Positions 36,167-45,190 of a DNA stretch of 64,000 nt are shown in pieces (position 1 is the first letter of the stretch; each line of letters begins with the position of its first letter). Source of the stretch: Nageia nagi (lineage: Eukaryota; Pinophyta). Below the pieces are notes generated by a model that was given only the letters and a program-made list of their open reading frames with translations, did no database searches and was not told the DNA's origin. The stretch spans positions 23,808,001 through 23,872,000 of the forward strand of contig JBITNC010000002.1 in the NCBI GenBank assembly GCA_050084985.1, read 5' to 3'. Both the position numbers and the translations under genes were made by a program.

Positions 36167-36747
36167 TGTTAGAAAAATGGAGACCAGTAAATCTGAAGGA
36201 TAGTTTTGTTTATAAAGCCAATCGGTCTGCAGGGCAGTTTCTTTCTCATTTCAAACCAATTTTCAGTTGCCAAGGAGCCATGACACCTGTTCAGCAGTTG
36301 TAGAAGGGTTGGGGTTACCTAACAACCTTCCTAATCCAACTTGAGTTTAAGTTGGGTTAGTTTGTACCTATAAATAAGAGGCTTGAGTTGAGGCATGTAT
36401 GTAGTTGGAATATGTGTGTATGACTGTAATTTGACAGCATTTGTGAGGTTGATTGTAATTGTTGAGAGAGAGATTGTAGTGGAGCTTTGTTGTAACTCCA
36501 AAGTGAAGGTTGTAGCAAGGTTATGCTGCTGATGTATTGCTTGGAGGATTTGAATGCAAAAGGGTTGAAAGCTTCTTCGTGGATGTAGCCTACACTGGGT
36601 GAACCACGTTATCTCTTGTGTTTCTCTTGTGTGATTGATGTTTATGGATGTTTATTTTCAGTAGTATGCTTAATGTTGTTTCTTCTTTGCCAAAGACAAT
36701 CTAAATTGTGAATGCTCTTGGTTATATGAACTCTTTAAATCCTAACA
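36167..36747 (+). repeat. T3 5' LTR
   Basis: It runs TGTTAG...CTAACA with a TATA box and near identity to 40756-41337. It holds a TTGGGTTAGTTTGTACC block just upstream of the TATA box and a GAGAGAGAGATTG stretch downstream. Confidence 0.95.
36369..36376 (+). promoter_or_regulatory. TATA box of the T3 5' LTR
   Basis: TATAAATA lies about 203 bp into the LTR, which places the probable RNA start about 30 bp downstream, near 36400. The same box is at 40959-40966 in the 3' LTR. Confidence 0.7.
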
Positions 36748-36749
36748 AT

Positions 36750-36762
36750 TGGTATCAGAGCC
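36750..36762 (+). other. T3 primer-binding site
   Basis: TGGTATCAGAGCC begins two bases after the LTR end. It is the exact plant copia type, complementary to the 3' end of initiator methionine tRNA. Confidence 0.93.
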
Positions 36763-36827
36763 ACGTTGTTGTGTTGGGATTTTGTTGGTGAATCTTGTGT
36801 GTAGATTGGAAATCAAGGAAGAGCACT

Positions 36828-37511
36828 ATGGCAGAAGAAGGGAGGCTGAAGGTGGAAAGGTTTAATGGGCAAGGCTTTCAGTTTTGGAAAATGCAAATGG
36901 AAGACTACCTCTACCAAAAGGATCTCTATCTACCTCTAGAAGAGAAGAGTAAGAAACTTACTTCTATGAGTGATGAAGAGTGGAATCTCTTGGATAGAAA
37001 GGCTTTGGGTGCTGTAAGACTTTGTTTAAGTTCTAGTGTAGCTTTCAATATTTCCAATGAAAAGACCACTAAAGGTGTAATGGATAAGCTTGCTAAATTG
37101 TATGAAAAACCATCTGCCTCTAACAAAGTATACTTAATGAAAAAATTGTTTAACATGAAGATGAATGAAGGTAGTTCAGTTCAGGACCATGTTAATGAGT
37201 TCAATACAATCACAAATCAATTGACTTCAGTAAGTTTAGAATTTGAAGATGAAGTAAGGGCCTTGTTAATTCTATGTTCACTTCCGGATAGTTGGAATAG
37301 CTTTGTTATGGCTGTTAGCAATTCTTCTTCTAATGCAAAATTGGTCTTTGATGAAGTTGTTGGAACAATTCTTAGTGAGGACATGAGGAGAAAGTCCACG
37401 GGAGAAATGCTCCAATGCTGCTCTCACAGTAGAGGCAAGAGGAAGACCAAAGGAAAGAAGGAGAAGCAAGTCAAGAAGCAAATCACAAGGAAGGTCAAAA
37501 TCACAAGGTAA
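36828..37511 (+). CDS. T3 Gag, frameshifted C-terminus
   Basis: I chose the ATG at 36828 because the product then begins MAEEGRLKVERFNGQGFQFW, the usual start of Tnt1/Tork Gag. An in-frame ATG at 36795 is upstream but lies in the leader. Residues 5-190 cover the DUF4219/UBN2 gag region, with WKMQMEDYLYQKDLYLPL, LYEKPSASNKVYLMKKLF and LLILCSLPDSW. Near 37410 one extra base seems to shift the frame, so the product ends in a Lys/Arg-rich tail at 37511 and does not enter the zinc knuckle. In related elements gag and pol form one frame. A Gag without its CCHC knuckle would package RNA poorly. Confidence 0.88.
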   Translation: MAEEGRLKVERFNGQGFQFWKMQMEDYLYQKDLYLPLEEKSKKLTSMSDEEWNLLDRKALGAVRLCLSSSVAFNISNEKTTKGVMDKLAKLYEKPSASNKVYLMKKLFNMKMNEGSSVQDHVNEFNTITNQLTSVSLEFEDEVRALLILCSLPDSWNSFVMAVSNSSSNAKLVFDEVVGTILSEDMRRKSTGEMLQCCSHSRGKRKTKGKKEKQVKKQITRKVKITR

Positions 37512-37518
37512 AACAAAA

Positions 37519-40500
37519 TTGGAATGTTGGTATTGTGGTAAAAAGGGTCACATTAAAAAGGATTGTTGGAATAGAAAAGGTAAAGAATGTGATAGTAGTA
37601 ATAATGAAAGCACAAGTAATCAAGAGGTTAATATGGTTGGCGAATTAATCCAAGATGCTTTAATCATGTCTAACGAAAAGAACAATGATTATTGGGTTCT
37701 TGATTCGGGTGCTTCATATCATGCTACTCCACATAAGGACTTCTTTTCTAATTACACACATGGTGATTTTGGTCAAGTGTTATTAGGTAATGAACATCCA
37801 TGTAAAATTGTTGGTATGGGCAATATAACAATGAAATTACCTAATGGAACACAATGGACTCTTAATGAAGCAAGACACATTCCGGATCTTAAAAGGAATC
37901 TCATATCAATAAGTAAATTGGATAAGGAGGGCTATGTGATGACATTCGGGGATGGTAATTGGAAAGTTTCTAAAGGTTCAATGGTATTTGCAAAGGGAAA
38001 TTTGGTGGGGTCTCTTTATTTACTCACAAATGTCTTTGATTATTCATTGAATCTTGTTTCCTTTGGTAATGATACATCACTATGGCATAATAGACTTGGA
38101 CATATGAGTGAAAAAGGAATGAAAATGTTACACACTAATGGTTCACTTCCAAATCTAAAAGAAATTGATTTAGGATTTTGTGAAGATTGTGTGTATGGTA
38201 AACAAAAGAAAGTTAGATTTCTTAAAGTTGGCAATGAAAGGAAGAGTCACAAATTAGAGCTTGTTCATACAGATGTGTGGGGTCCTGCGCAGGTTTGCTC
38301 ACTTGGGGGCTCATCTTATTTTGTCACTTTTATTGATGATTGTACCAGGAAGACATGGGTATTTTGTCTTAAAAAGAAATCTGATGTGTTTGAAATTTTT
38401 AAGAGGTGGAAGGCATTGGTTGAGAATGAAACTAATTCTAAGTTAAAATGTCTTAAGTCAGATAATGGTGGAGAATTTTGCAATAATGAGTTTGATTCAT
38501 TTTGTTCACACAATGGCATTAGAAGGATTAAGGTGGTTCCTAGAACTCCACAGGAAAATGGGGTTGCAGAGAGAATGAATAGGACTATCTTGGAAAGGGC
38601 TAGAAGTATGAGGATACATGCTGGGTTTCCTTTAAATCTTTGGGCTGATGCTATTGACACTGCTGTTTACTTGATTAACAGGGGTCCATCTATGGCTTTA
38701 GATGGAGGCATTCCAGAGGAAATGTGGACAGGTAAAAAGGTGAATTACTCATTCTTGAGAGTCTTTGGTTGTGAGGCTTTTGCACATGTTGATAAAGAGA
38801 ATAGAAATAAACTTGATGCAAAATCACAAAAATGCTATCTTATTGGATATGGTGTTAATGATTTGGGATATAGGTTATGGGATGTTGATAACCATAAAAT
38901 CATTAGAAGTAGAGATGTTGTATTCAATGAGAATAGCATGTATAAAGACAGGTTGCAAAAGGTTGAGGAACCCAAGTTTGTATCTCTAGAAGATGTTGAT
39001 CAATATAAGGATCCTGATGATAATAATGTACCTCCACCACAAACACCTCAAACTTTGTCACTTAGAAGGTCCACAAGGATTAGAAATCCTCCTGAACGAT
39101 ATTCTCCTGCTCTTTATCATATTCTTTATACTGATGGTGGTGAACCTGAATGTTTTGATGAAGCGATGCAGGGTGGTACACAGATTAAGTGGGAGCATGC
39201 TATGAAGGAGGAGATGGACTCCTTACTTAAGAATCAGACTTGGAGTTTGGTTGAGCTTCCAGAGGGTAAGAGGGCTCTTACTAACAAATGGGTGTACAGG
39301 ATAAAGGAGGATGCAGATGGGCGACAAAGGTACAAGGCGAGACTTGTGGTAAAAGGTTTCGAACAGAAAAAAGGTATTGATTATGATGAGATCTTTTCTC
39401 CAGTTGTTAAAATGACCTCGATTAGAGCAATATTGAGTCTTGTTGCTACTGAAAATTTGTTTCTTGAACAACTGGATGTAAAGACAGCTTTCCTTCATGG
39501 GGATTTGGAGGAGGATATTTATATGCATCAACCCGAAGGTTTTGAGGTCAAAGGTAAAGAAGGGTATGTATGTAAATTGGAAAAGAGTTTGTATGGCTTA
39601 AAACAAGCACCCAGGCAATGGTATCATAAGTTTGACACTTTCATGGTAACAAATGAATTTGTAAGATGTCAATCTGATCATTGTGTGTATATAAAAAGAA
39701 CAACAAATGGCAACTATGTAATCTTGCTTTTATATGTGGATGACATGTTGATAGCAGGACCTAGTATGCAGGATATTGTTGATCTTAAGGAAAAGTTGGC
39801 TAAAACTTTTGAAATGAAAGATTTGGGTGAAGCTAATCAAATTCTTGGAATGAAAATAACAAGAGATAAACAAAACCACTCACTAAGACTAAGTCAAGAA
39901 GACTATATTGAAAAGGTTATTAAACGGTTCAATATGAATAATGCAAAATCTGTAACTTTACCATTGGCAAAACATTTTAAACTCACCAAACATTTATGTC
40001 CTAAGACAGATAAGGAAAAGGAGTACATGACTAAGGTTCCTTATGCTTCAGCGGTTGGGAGTTTAATGTATGCAATGGTATGTACTAGACCAGATATAGC
40101 ACAAGCAGTGGGAGTGGTTAGTAGATTCATGAATAATCCAGGAAAAGGGCATTGGGAAGCAGTTAAATGGATCCTTAGGTATTTAAGGGGTACTTCTCAT
40201 TACTCTTTATGTTTTGGTGGATCTAACTCTTGTCTGCAAGGTTATGTTGATTCTGACATGGCAGGTGATATAGATGGTGGGAGAAGCACTACAGGTTATG
40301 TGTTTACCATTGGAGGTACAGCGGTTAGTTGGATTTCAAAACTCCAACAGGTTGTGGCTCTCTCCACTACTGAGGCAGAGTACGTGGCGATCACGGAGGC
40401 GAGTAAAGAGTTGATTTGGTTGAAGAGACTGATGGAGGAATTGGGAAAGGTGCAGGAGGATGCGAAGCTATGGAGTGATAGCCAGAGTGCTATCCATCTT

Positions 40501-40695
40501 GCAAAGAACTCAGCCTATCATTCGAGAACCAAACACATCAAATTGAGGTACCACTTCATCAGGGCAGCGTTGGAGGATGGTTCAGTCAGTTTGGGGAAGA
40601 TTCACACGTCACAAAATCCTGCGGACATGTTCACGAAAGTTGTTACAAAGGAGAAGTTGGGCTCTTGCTCAACTTGGATTGGTCTTAAGGAGTAA
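37519..40695 (+). CDS. T3 Pol polyprotein (CCHC, protease, integrase, RT, RNase H)
   Basis: This is an intact 1,058-codon frame. In order, the CCHC knuckle is at residues 3-16 (C3, C6, H11, C16) and the protease DSGA starts at D62. GAG-pre-integrase LWHNRLGHMS is near 190 with the paired cysteines in FCEDC. Integrase catalytic D252, D315 and E351 keep the D-x35-E spacing. RT has KARLVVKGFEQ, LDVKTAFLHGDL and YVDD at 739-742. RNase H has DSDMAGD, TTEAEYVA and SDSQSAIHLAKN, and the end is NPADMFTK. All catalytic residues I can check are present. The frame opens in the zinc knuckle, so its normal start lies in Gag upstream of the frameshift. The product should be made only by frame correction or from another copy. 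Lineage Tork/Tnt1 is judged from motif wording. Confidence 0.95.
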   Translation: MECWYCGKKGHIKKDCWNRKGKECDSSNNESTSNQEVNMVGELIQDALIMSNEKNNDYWVLDSGASYHATPHKDFFSNYTHGDFGQVLLGNEHPCKIVGMGNITMKLPNGTQWTLNEARHIPDLKRNLISISKLDKEGYVMTFGDGNWKVSKGSMVFAKGNLVGSLYLLTNVFDYSLNLVSFGNDTSLWHNRLGHMSEKGMKMLHTNGSLPNLKEIDLGFCEDCVYGKQKKVRFLKVGNERKSHKLELVHTDVWGPAQVCSLGGSSYFVTFIDDCTRKTWVFCLKKKSDVFEIFKRWKALVENETNSKLKCLKSDNGGEFCNNEFDSFCSHNGIRRIKVVPRTPQENGVAERMNRTILERARSMRIHAGFPLNLWADAIDTAVYLINRGPSMALDGGIPEEMWTGKKVNYSFLRVFGCEAFAHVDKENRNKLDAKSQKCYLIGYGVNDLGYRLWDVDNHKIIRSRDVVFNENSMYKDRLQKVEEPKFVSLEDVDQYKDPDDNNVPPPQTPQTLSLRRSTRIRNPPERYSPALYHILYTDGGEPECFDEAMQGGTQIKWEHAMKEEMDSLLKNQTWSLVELPEGKRALTNKWVYRIKEDADGRQRYKARLVVKGFEQKKGIDYDEIFSPVVKMTSIRAILSLVATENLFLEQLDVKTAFLHGDLEEDIYMHQPEGFEVKGKEGYVCKLEKSLYGLKQAPRQWYHKFDTFMVTNEFVRCQSDHCVYIKRTTNGNYVILLLYVDDMLIAGPSMQDIVDLKEKLAKTFEMKDLGEANQILGMKITRDKQNHSLRLSQEDYIEKVIKRFNMNNAKSVTLPLAKHFKLTKHLCPKTDKEKEYMTKVPYASAVGSLMYAMVCTRPDIAQAVGVVSRFMNNPGKGHWEAVKWILRYLRGTSHYSLCFGGSNSCLQGYVDSDMAGDIDGGRSTTGYVFTIGGTAVSWISKLQQVVALSTTEAEYVAITEASKELIWLKRLMEELGKVQEDAKLWSDSQSAIHLAKNSAYHSRTKHIKLRYHFIRAALEDGSVSLGKIHTSQNPADMFTKVVTKEKLGSCSTWIGLKE

Positions 40696-40744
40696 AGGCT
40701 AAGATGAGGAGCTTTTGACCCTTGTTGCAAAGGAAGAAGTCTCC

Positions 40745-40755
40745 AAGTGGGAGAT
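40745..40755 (+). other. T3 polypurine tract
   Basis: AAGTGGGAGAT lies directly before the 3' LTR and is the plus-strand primer of Tnt1-like elements. Confidence 0.88.
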
Positions 40756-41337
40756 TGTTAGAAAAATGGAGACCAGTAAATCTGAAGGATAGTTTTGTTT
40801 ATAAAGCCAACCGGTCTGCAGGGCAGTTTCTTTCTCATTTCAAACCAATTTTCAGTTGCCAAGGAGCCATGACACCTGTTCAGCAGTTGTAGAAGGGTTG
40901 GGGGTTACCTAACAACCTTCCTAATCCAACTTGAGTTTAAGTTGGGTTAGTTTGTACCTATAAATAAGAGGCTTGAGTTGAGGCATGTATGTAGTTGGAA
41001 TATGTGTGTATGACTGTAATTTGACAGCATTTGTGAGGTTGATTGTAATTGTTGAGAGAGAGATTGTAGTGGAGCTTTGTTGTAACTCCAAAGTGAAGGT
41101 TGTAGCAAGGTTATGCTGCTGATGTATTGCTTGGAGGATTTGAATGCAAAAGGGTTGAAAGCTTCTTCGTGGATGTAGCCTACACTGGGTGAACCACGTT
41201 ATCTCTTGTGTTTCTCTTGTGTGATTGATGTTTATGGATGTTTATTTTCAGTAGTATGCTTAATGTTGTTTCTTCTTTGCCAAAGACAATCTAAATTGTG
41301 AATGCTCTTGGTTATATGAACTCTTTAAATCCTAACA
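40756..41337 (+). repeat. T3 3' LTR
   Basis: It is nearly identical to the 5' LTR. It has ACCGG where the 5' copy has ATCGG in AAGCCAACCGGTC, and one more G in GTTGGGGG. A TATA box is at 40959-40966. The open frame beginning at 41298 starts in this LTR and runs into T2. Confidence 0.95.
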
Positions 41338-41342
41338 CTATT

Positions 41343-43334
41343 CACACCCTAAATAGATGTCCTACTAAGGCAGTTGAAGGTAAAACTCCATATGAAGCAT
41401 GGACAAGAAAGAAACCTAACCTCTCACACTTCAAGGTCTTCGGTTGTGATGCATTTGCCTTCATTACCTCAGAGAAAAGAAAGAAGCTAGATAAATGATC
41501 AGAAAAATGCATCTTTGTGGGGTATGATAATCAGCATAGAGGTTACAGGCTCTACTCTTCATCCCATAAAATAGTCTTTATGTCTAGGGATGTTAAGTTC
41601 AATGAACTTTCTGAGGATACGACCTCTCATGCTGAAGTGTCTGATACAGATGATTCTTTGCCTGCACCTAACTGGTTGGATGAGCATGTAGAGAAGTCAC
41701 CACAAGAGCAAAATTCTCCAGCACAAAGAATTACAAGAAGTATGACCTTGAATAAATCCTTATTTGCCAAAATTGATAATATGCATGAGCCATCAACCTT
41801 CAAAGAAGCTTCCAAGCAAGAGTGTTGGATGGAAGCTATGAAAGTTGAGTATGAGGCTCTCATGAAAAATGAAACTTGGGATTTGGTTCCTTATCCCAAT
41901 GAGAAAAATGTGATTGGCAATAAATGGATATACAAGGTCGAGTACAATTCTGATGGAAAAATTGAAAAATACAAGGCAAGGTTAGTAGCCAAAGGAGTCG
42001 CTCAGAAATATGGTATTGATTATGAGGAAACCTTTGCTCCTGTAGCCAAGATGCCTACTGTCAGAATAATTCTTGCTCTTTCTGCAGCTCAAGGATGGAA
42101 AGCTTTTCAACTTGATGTCAAAAGTGCATTTCTCAATGGGGACTTGGATGTTGAAATCTACATGAATCAACCAGAAGGATTTATTTCAGAAGAAAAAGAG
42201 ACTCTTGTGTGTAAGCTAAAGAAGTCTTTGTATGGACTTAAGCAAGCACCTAGAGCATGGTACAAGAAAATTTCAGGATTCTTTGCAGATATTGGTTTTT
42301 CCAAGTGCTTCTCAGATTCAGATCTATATGTACTCAATCAAGGACAAGACGTGGTCATAATTCTCCTTTATGTGGATGATCTTCTCATCACAGGCAATAA
42401 TATTGCAATCATCCAAGAGTGCATCTCCAAACTCAAGGCAACATTTGAAATGACTGATCTAGGTCTATTGCATTACTATCTTGGGATGCAAGTATACCAA
42501 CACAAAGATTGTACTTATCTTAGTCAATCTAAGTATATCTCAGACATCTTGCAAAAGTTTGGAATGGAGGAGTGTAAATATGCTGCAATACCTATTTCTC
42601 CTGGAATCATTGTATCACTGAGCTCAGATTCTCAGTTGGCTGATGCTACAGCTTATAGAAAATTGATTGGTAGTCTTCTGTATCTGACCATCTCTCGTCC
42701 TGATATTACCTTTGCAGTGAATCTGATGGCACGATTCATGCAAAAACCATATGTTGAACACCTCAATGCTGTTAAGCAAATCTTGAGGTATGTCTCAGGG
42801 ACAAAGGATCTCGCTCTTAAGTATTCCAAAGTGCCCTCAATTGTTCTCTCAGGGTTCTCAGATTTTGATTATGGGGGAGATAGAGATGATAGAAAATCAA
42901 CCTCTGCATATGTGTTTAGCATTGGTTCAGGTGCTATCTCTTGGGCTTCCAAGAAGCAACCTACTGTGACTCTTTCTACCACCGAAGCCAAATATAGAGC
43001 CATGTCTGTTGCCGCCCAAGAAGCTATTTGGCTAAGACATCTTCTGAACAAAATTGGGTATAAGCAAAATGGCCCCTCTCTTATTTCATCAGATAATCAA
43101 TCGGCTCTCTCTTTGGCTAAGAATCCTGTGTTCCATCAACGAACCAAACATGTCGAAATCCAAGCTCATTTTATCAGGGAGAAGGTTCTAGATGACATCA
43201 TACACTTGCAGTATTGTCCATCTACTGACAACTCCGCTGATTTGTTCACCAAGCCCCTTCCTGAAGCTCAGTTCTGCAAGCTTAGGGATTCTCTCAGGTT
43301 GGTGAAGTTGCCCTCAAGGGGGAGTGAAGTTTAA
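41343..43334 (+). pseudogene. T2 pol fragment (end of integrase, RT, RNase H)
   Basis: Together with the 16-bp stub at 36151-36166 it starts in the integrase at VHTAIHTLNRCPTKAVEGKT. One in-frame TGA at 41496-41498, where T1 has an arginine codon, interrupts it. The frame is then open for 605 codons. RT shows KARLVAKGVAQKYGIDYEETFAPVAK, LDVKSAFLNGDL and LLYVDDLLITGNN. RNase H shows DFDYGGDRDDRKST, TLSTTEAKYRAM and SDNQSALSLAKNP, then NSADLFTKPLP. The first RNase H block has Phe and Tyr in place of the usual Asp and Trp. Gag, protease and most of integrase are absent because the copy was truncated at integration. Any translation would begin in T3's LTR and would be accidental. Confidence 0.9.
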
Positions 43335-43389
43335 ACTTTTGTTAGTGATGACAACTTCACCTCTAAGAGGCCTTTTTTGATTGTACATT

Positions 43390-43763
43390 CTAGACCTCCG
43401 TGGTAAGTTTGCTCTGCGTGACAAACTTATTGTACAATTGTTGTTATAGAGTGTTGATTATTTTATACCTCAGTGGTAAGTTTGCTCTGCGTGAGAAACT
43501 TGTTGTACATTTTATACCTCCGTGGTGAGTTTGCTCTGCATGAGAAACTTATTGTACAAATTTTGAGCATATAATTAATATACCTCCATGGTAAGTTTGC
43601 TCTGCGTGACGAACTTGTTGTACATTCTATACCTTCGTGGTGAGTTTGCTCTACATGAGAAACTCGTTGTACAATTTTTATGCTCTATTTTAAAATCAAC
43701 ACATGTCTATATACAACAGGTGACTATGAGTGATGGCTTGGCATCTCTGTGATGGCTTATAGT
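43390..43763 (+). other. T2 3' hairpin array
   Basis: Five type-i units (43405-43428, 43478-43501, 43527-43550, 43593-43616, 43642-43665) each have arms such as AAGTTT and AAACTT around GCTCTGCGTGAG. They are preceded by ACCTCCGTGGT and followed by TTGTACA. The outer pair changes from A-T to G-T to G-C between units, and unit 1 gains a G-C pair through GACAAACTT. One type-iii hairpin follows at 43723-43763, with ACTATGAG against CTTATAGT. The array lies after the pol stop and before the polypurine tract and contains no long open frame. Confidence 0.8.
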
Positions 43764-44149
43764 GCACCATTGATCAGTTATTTATAAGATGGCATTATTT
43801 AATTCTCTTATTTGAATATATGATGCATCTAACTGATTTTGTTCATGAGTTGCTTGTAGCATGCAGGATCTTCTTTAGAAATGCAGGTTACTCACCTTGT
43901 GAAAGCAAGCTCATGGAGACTCACATGTCAGCTTAAAGTTGATCGACTACTATGTACAGTGAAACCAGTTGTGGTTAATGATTGTATTGTAAACCATTTT
44001 TGTCAAATGGTAATGTAGTGAGTCTCATACTAGTTCTCAAAAAGATTCTCAAAAATATGTAAAAGTTCTCATCTCCACTTGTATCTCTATGGAGGAGAAC
44101 TCTCTCTTACTCTCTCTCTTCTCTCTTCTACGCTCTATCCCAATATTGC

Positions 44150-44161
44150 ATTAAGGGGGAG
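44150..44161 (+). other. T2 polypurine tract
   Basis: TTAAGGGGGAG precedes the plus-strand LTR fragment at 44162, in the same context as in T1 and T4. Confidence 0.85.
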
Positions 44162-44285
44162 TGTTAGAATTTTTAATGAAATATTGTGAATATCTAAACT
44201 CCTTGTAAATTCAATTAATCACTTAAGGGTATGTAGATACCTTAAGTGATTAATAGAATTCTTTAATATGTAGACTTTGACTTTA
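44162..44285 (+). repeat. T2 truncated LTR (first 124 bp, plus strand)
   Basis: It starts TGTTAGAATTTTTAATG and is the exact inverse complement of 45067-45190. It breaks off after GACTTTGACTTTA, where the complete LTR continues CCAAAGG. It contains a 14-bp perfect hairpin, TTAATCACTTAAGG (44215-44228) against CCTTAAGTGATTAA (44240-44253). Confidence 0.9.
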
Positions 44286-44701
44286 ACATTTTTTTTATGT
44301 TAGTAGTAATGTATTGTTATAAAATATCTCATATATGGGCATTTAATTGAACTAACACATACTTTTAAGTTCAACATAACATGAACAACAAATTACAAGT
44401 GTTGTATACTAACCCTTTAAAAGAACTATAGCAATTTAAAATTGCAAGTAACATAGAGGATTAGTAAAAAATTGCAACTTGTTAATCATAACTTAAAAAG
44501 GACTAACACATAGTAAATAATGTGTTAGTAGCATTATGTAATAATCAAAATAAATGACCAAATGAGGAGAATCTTTATACCTGCTCTTTAAAATTTACCT
44601 CACCAAGGGGGTGAAAGATGAGGAGTGAAAAAGGATGAACCTCCAAGATGTAGCTTCCACACCAAGAAGGAGAGCTTCCACAACAAGGCTCTGATACCAA
44701 T
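44286..44701 (-). other. T2 inverted leader with primer-binding site
   Basis: On the minus strand the primer site TGGTATCAGAGCC (44699 to 44687) is followed by leader sequence like that of T1 and T4. A shared possible splice donor, GAG then GTAAAT, is at 44598. The leader ends at the inversion joint near 44286, where AACATTTTTTTTATGTT forms a small palindrome. T2's intact primer site is the best preserved of the family. Confidence 0.8.
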
Positions 44702-45190
44702 TGAAGGAGATGAACTAGATCTAAACAAATCCTTTAGGACCTTAAACTAGGAAAATCAAATGTACACAAGATAACACAATCACTCAAGATAACACATCAA
44801 TATAATGTGGTTCCTCCCTCCTTGGGAGTACATCCACAACTAGTTCTCTTATTCTCAAATCTATGTCTCTCTTACAACTATTCTCTAGCTCTCTCCTACA
44901 CAACCAAGTAGAGTAATCTTATTCAAAAATTAAATATGTTTACATGAGGAGAGGCCCTCTATTTATAGGTTGAGAGCACCTCCCTAACCTTCCTTTAACC
45001 CAAGGGTAAGGTTAGGGTTACATTAAATGTACCACCAAACTTCAACCTACCAACTAACTCCTTTGGTAAAGTCAAAGTCTACATATTAAAGAATTCTATT
45101 AATCACTTAAGGTATCTACATACCCTTAAGTGATTAATTGAATTTACAAGGAGTTTAGATATTCACAATATTTCATTAAAAATTCTAACA
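44702..45190 (-). repeat. T2 complete LTR in reverse orientation
   Basis: On the minus strand it runs TGTTAGAATT...CTCCTTCA, 489 bp, followed by the primer site. The TATA box is TATAAATA on the minus strand at 44967-44960. Its outer end abuts the target duplication TTCCT, as expected for a genuine integrated terminus. Confidence 0.9.

Larger units (their letters stand above)
36167..41337 (+). mobile_element. T3: very young Tork/Tnt1-like Ty1/copia inside T2
   Basis: Two LTRs of 581 and 582 bp start TGTTAGAAAA and end CCTAACA. By eye they differ by one C/T substitution and one G-run indel. The exact target duplication CTATT is at 36162-36166 and 41338-41342. The primer site, Gag and Pol, and a polypurine tract are all present. 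The only coding lesion I see is a one-base frameshift near the gag-pol join. This is the latest insertion in the window. Confidence 0.96.
36151..45190 (+). mobile_element. T2: rearranged Ty1/copia insertion in G1 (hosts T3)
   Basis: The exact 5-bp duplication TTCCT (36146-36150 and 45191-45195) flanks it, and the gypsy frame continues across it. Excluding T3 it is about 3.9 kb. The left end begins TGTTCACACTG, which is internal integrase coding sequence and not an LTR. The plus strand then holds the end of integrase, RT, RNase H, the hairpin tract, a polypurine tract and only the first 124 bp of an LTR. The rest (44286-45190) is in reverse orientation: leader, primer site and one complete LTR whose outer end faces the right flank. 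The first 124 bp of the two LTR copies are identical, so the event is fairly young. Confidence 0.85.

Noticed and set aside
36926-39531. Minus-strand and alternate-frame open frames within T3
   Set aside because: They overlap intact Gag and Pol and have no domain of their own.
41298-41498. Separate small gene starting with MNALGYMNSLNPN
   Set aside because: The first 14 codons are T3 LTR and target-duplication sequence, and the rest is T2 integrase. It is a junction by-product.
44162-45190. A DNA transposon with 124-bp terminal inverted repeats
   Set aside because: The inverted copies are the start of the same copia LTR. One is preceded by a polypurine tract, and the other extends to a full 489-bp LTR with primer site and leader. 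No transposase or flanking duplication at 44162 is seen.
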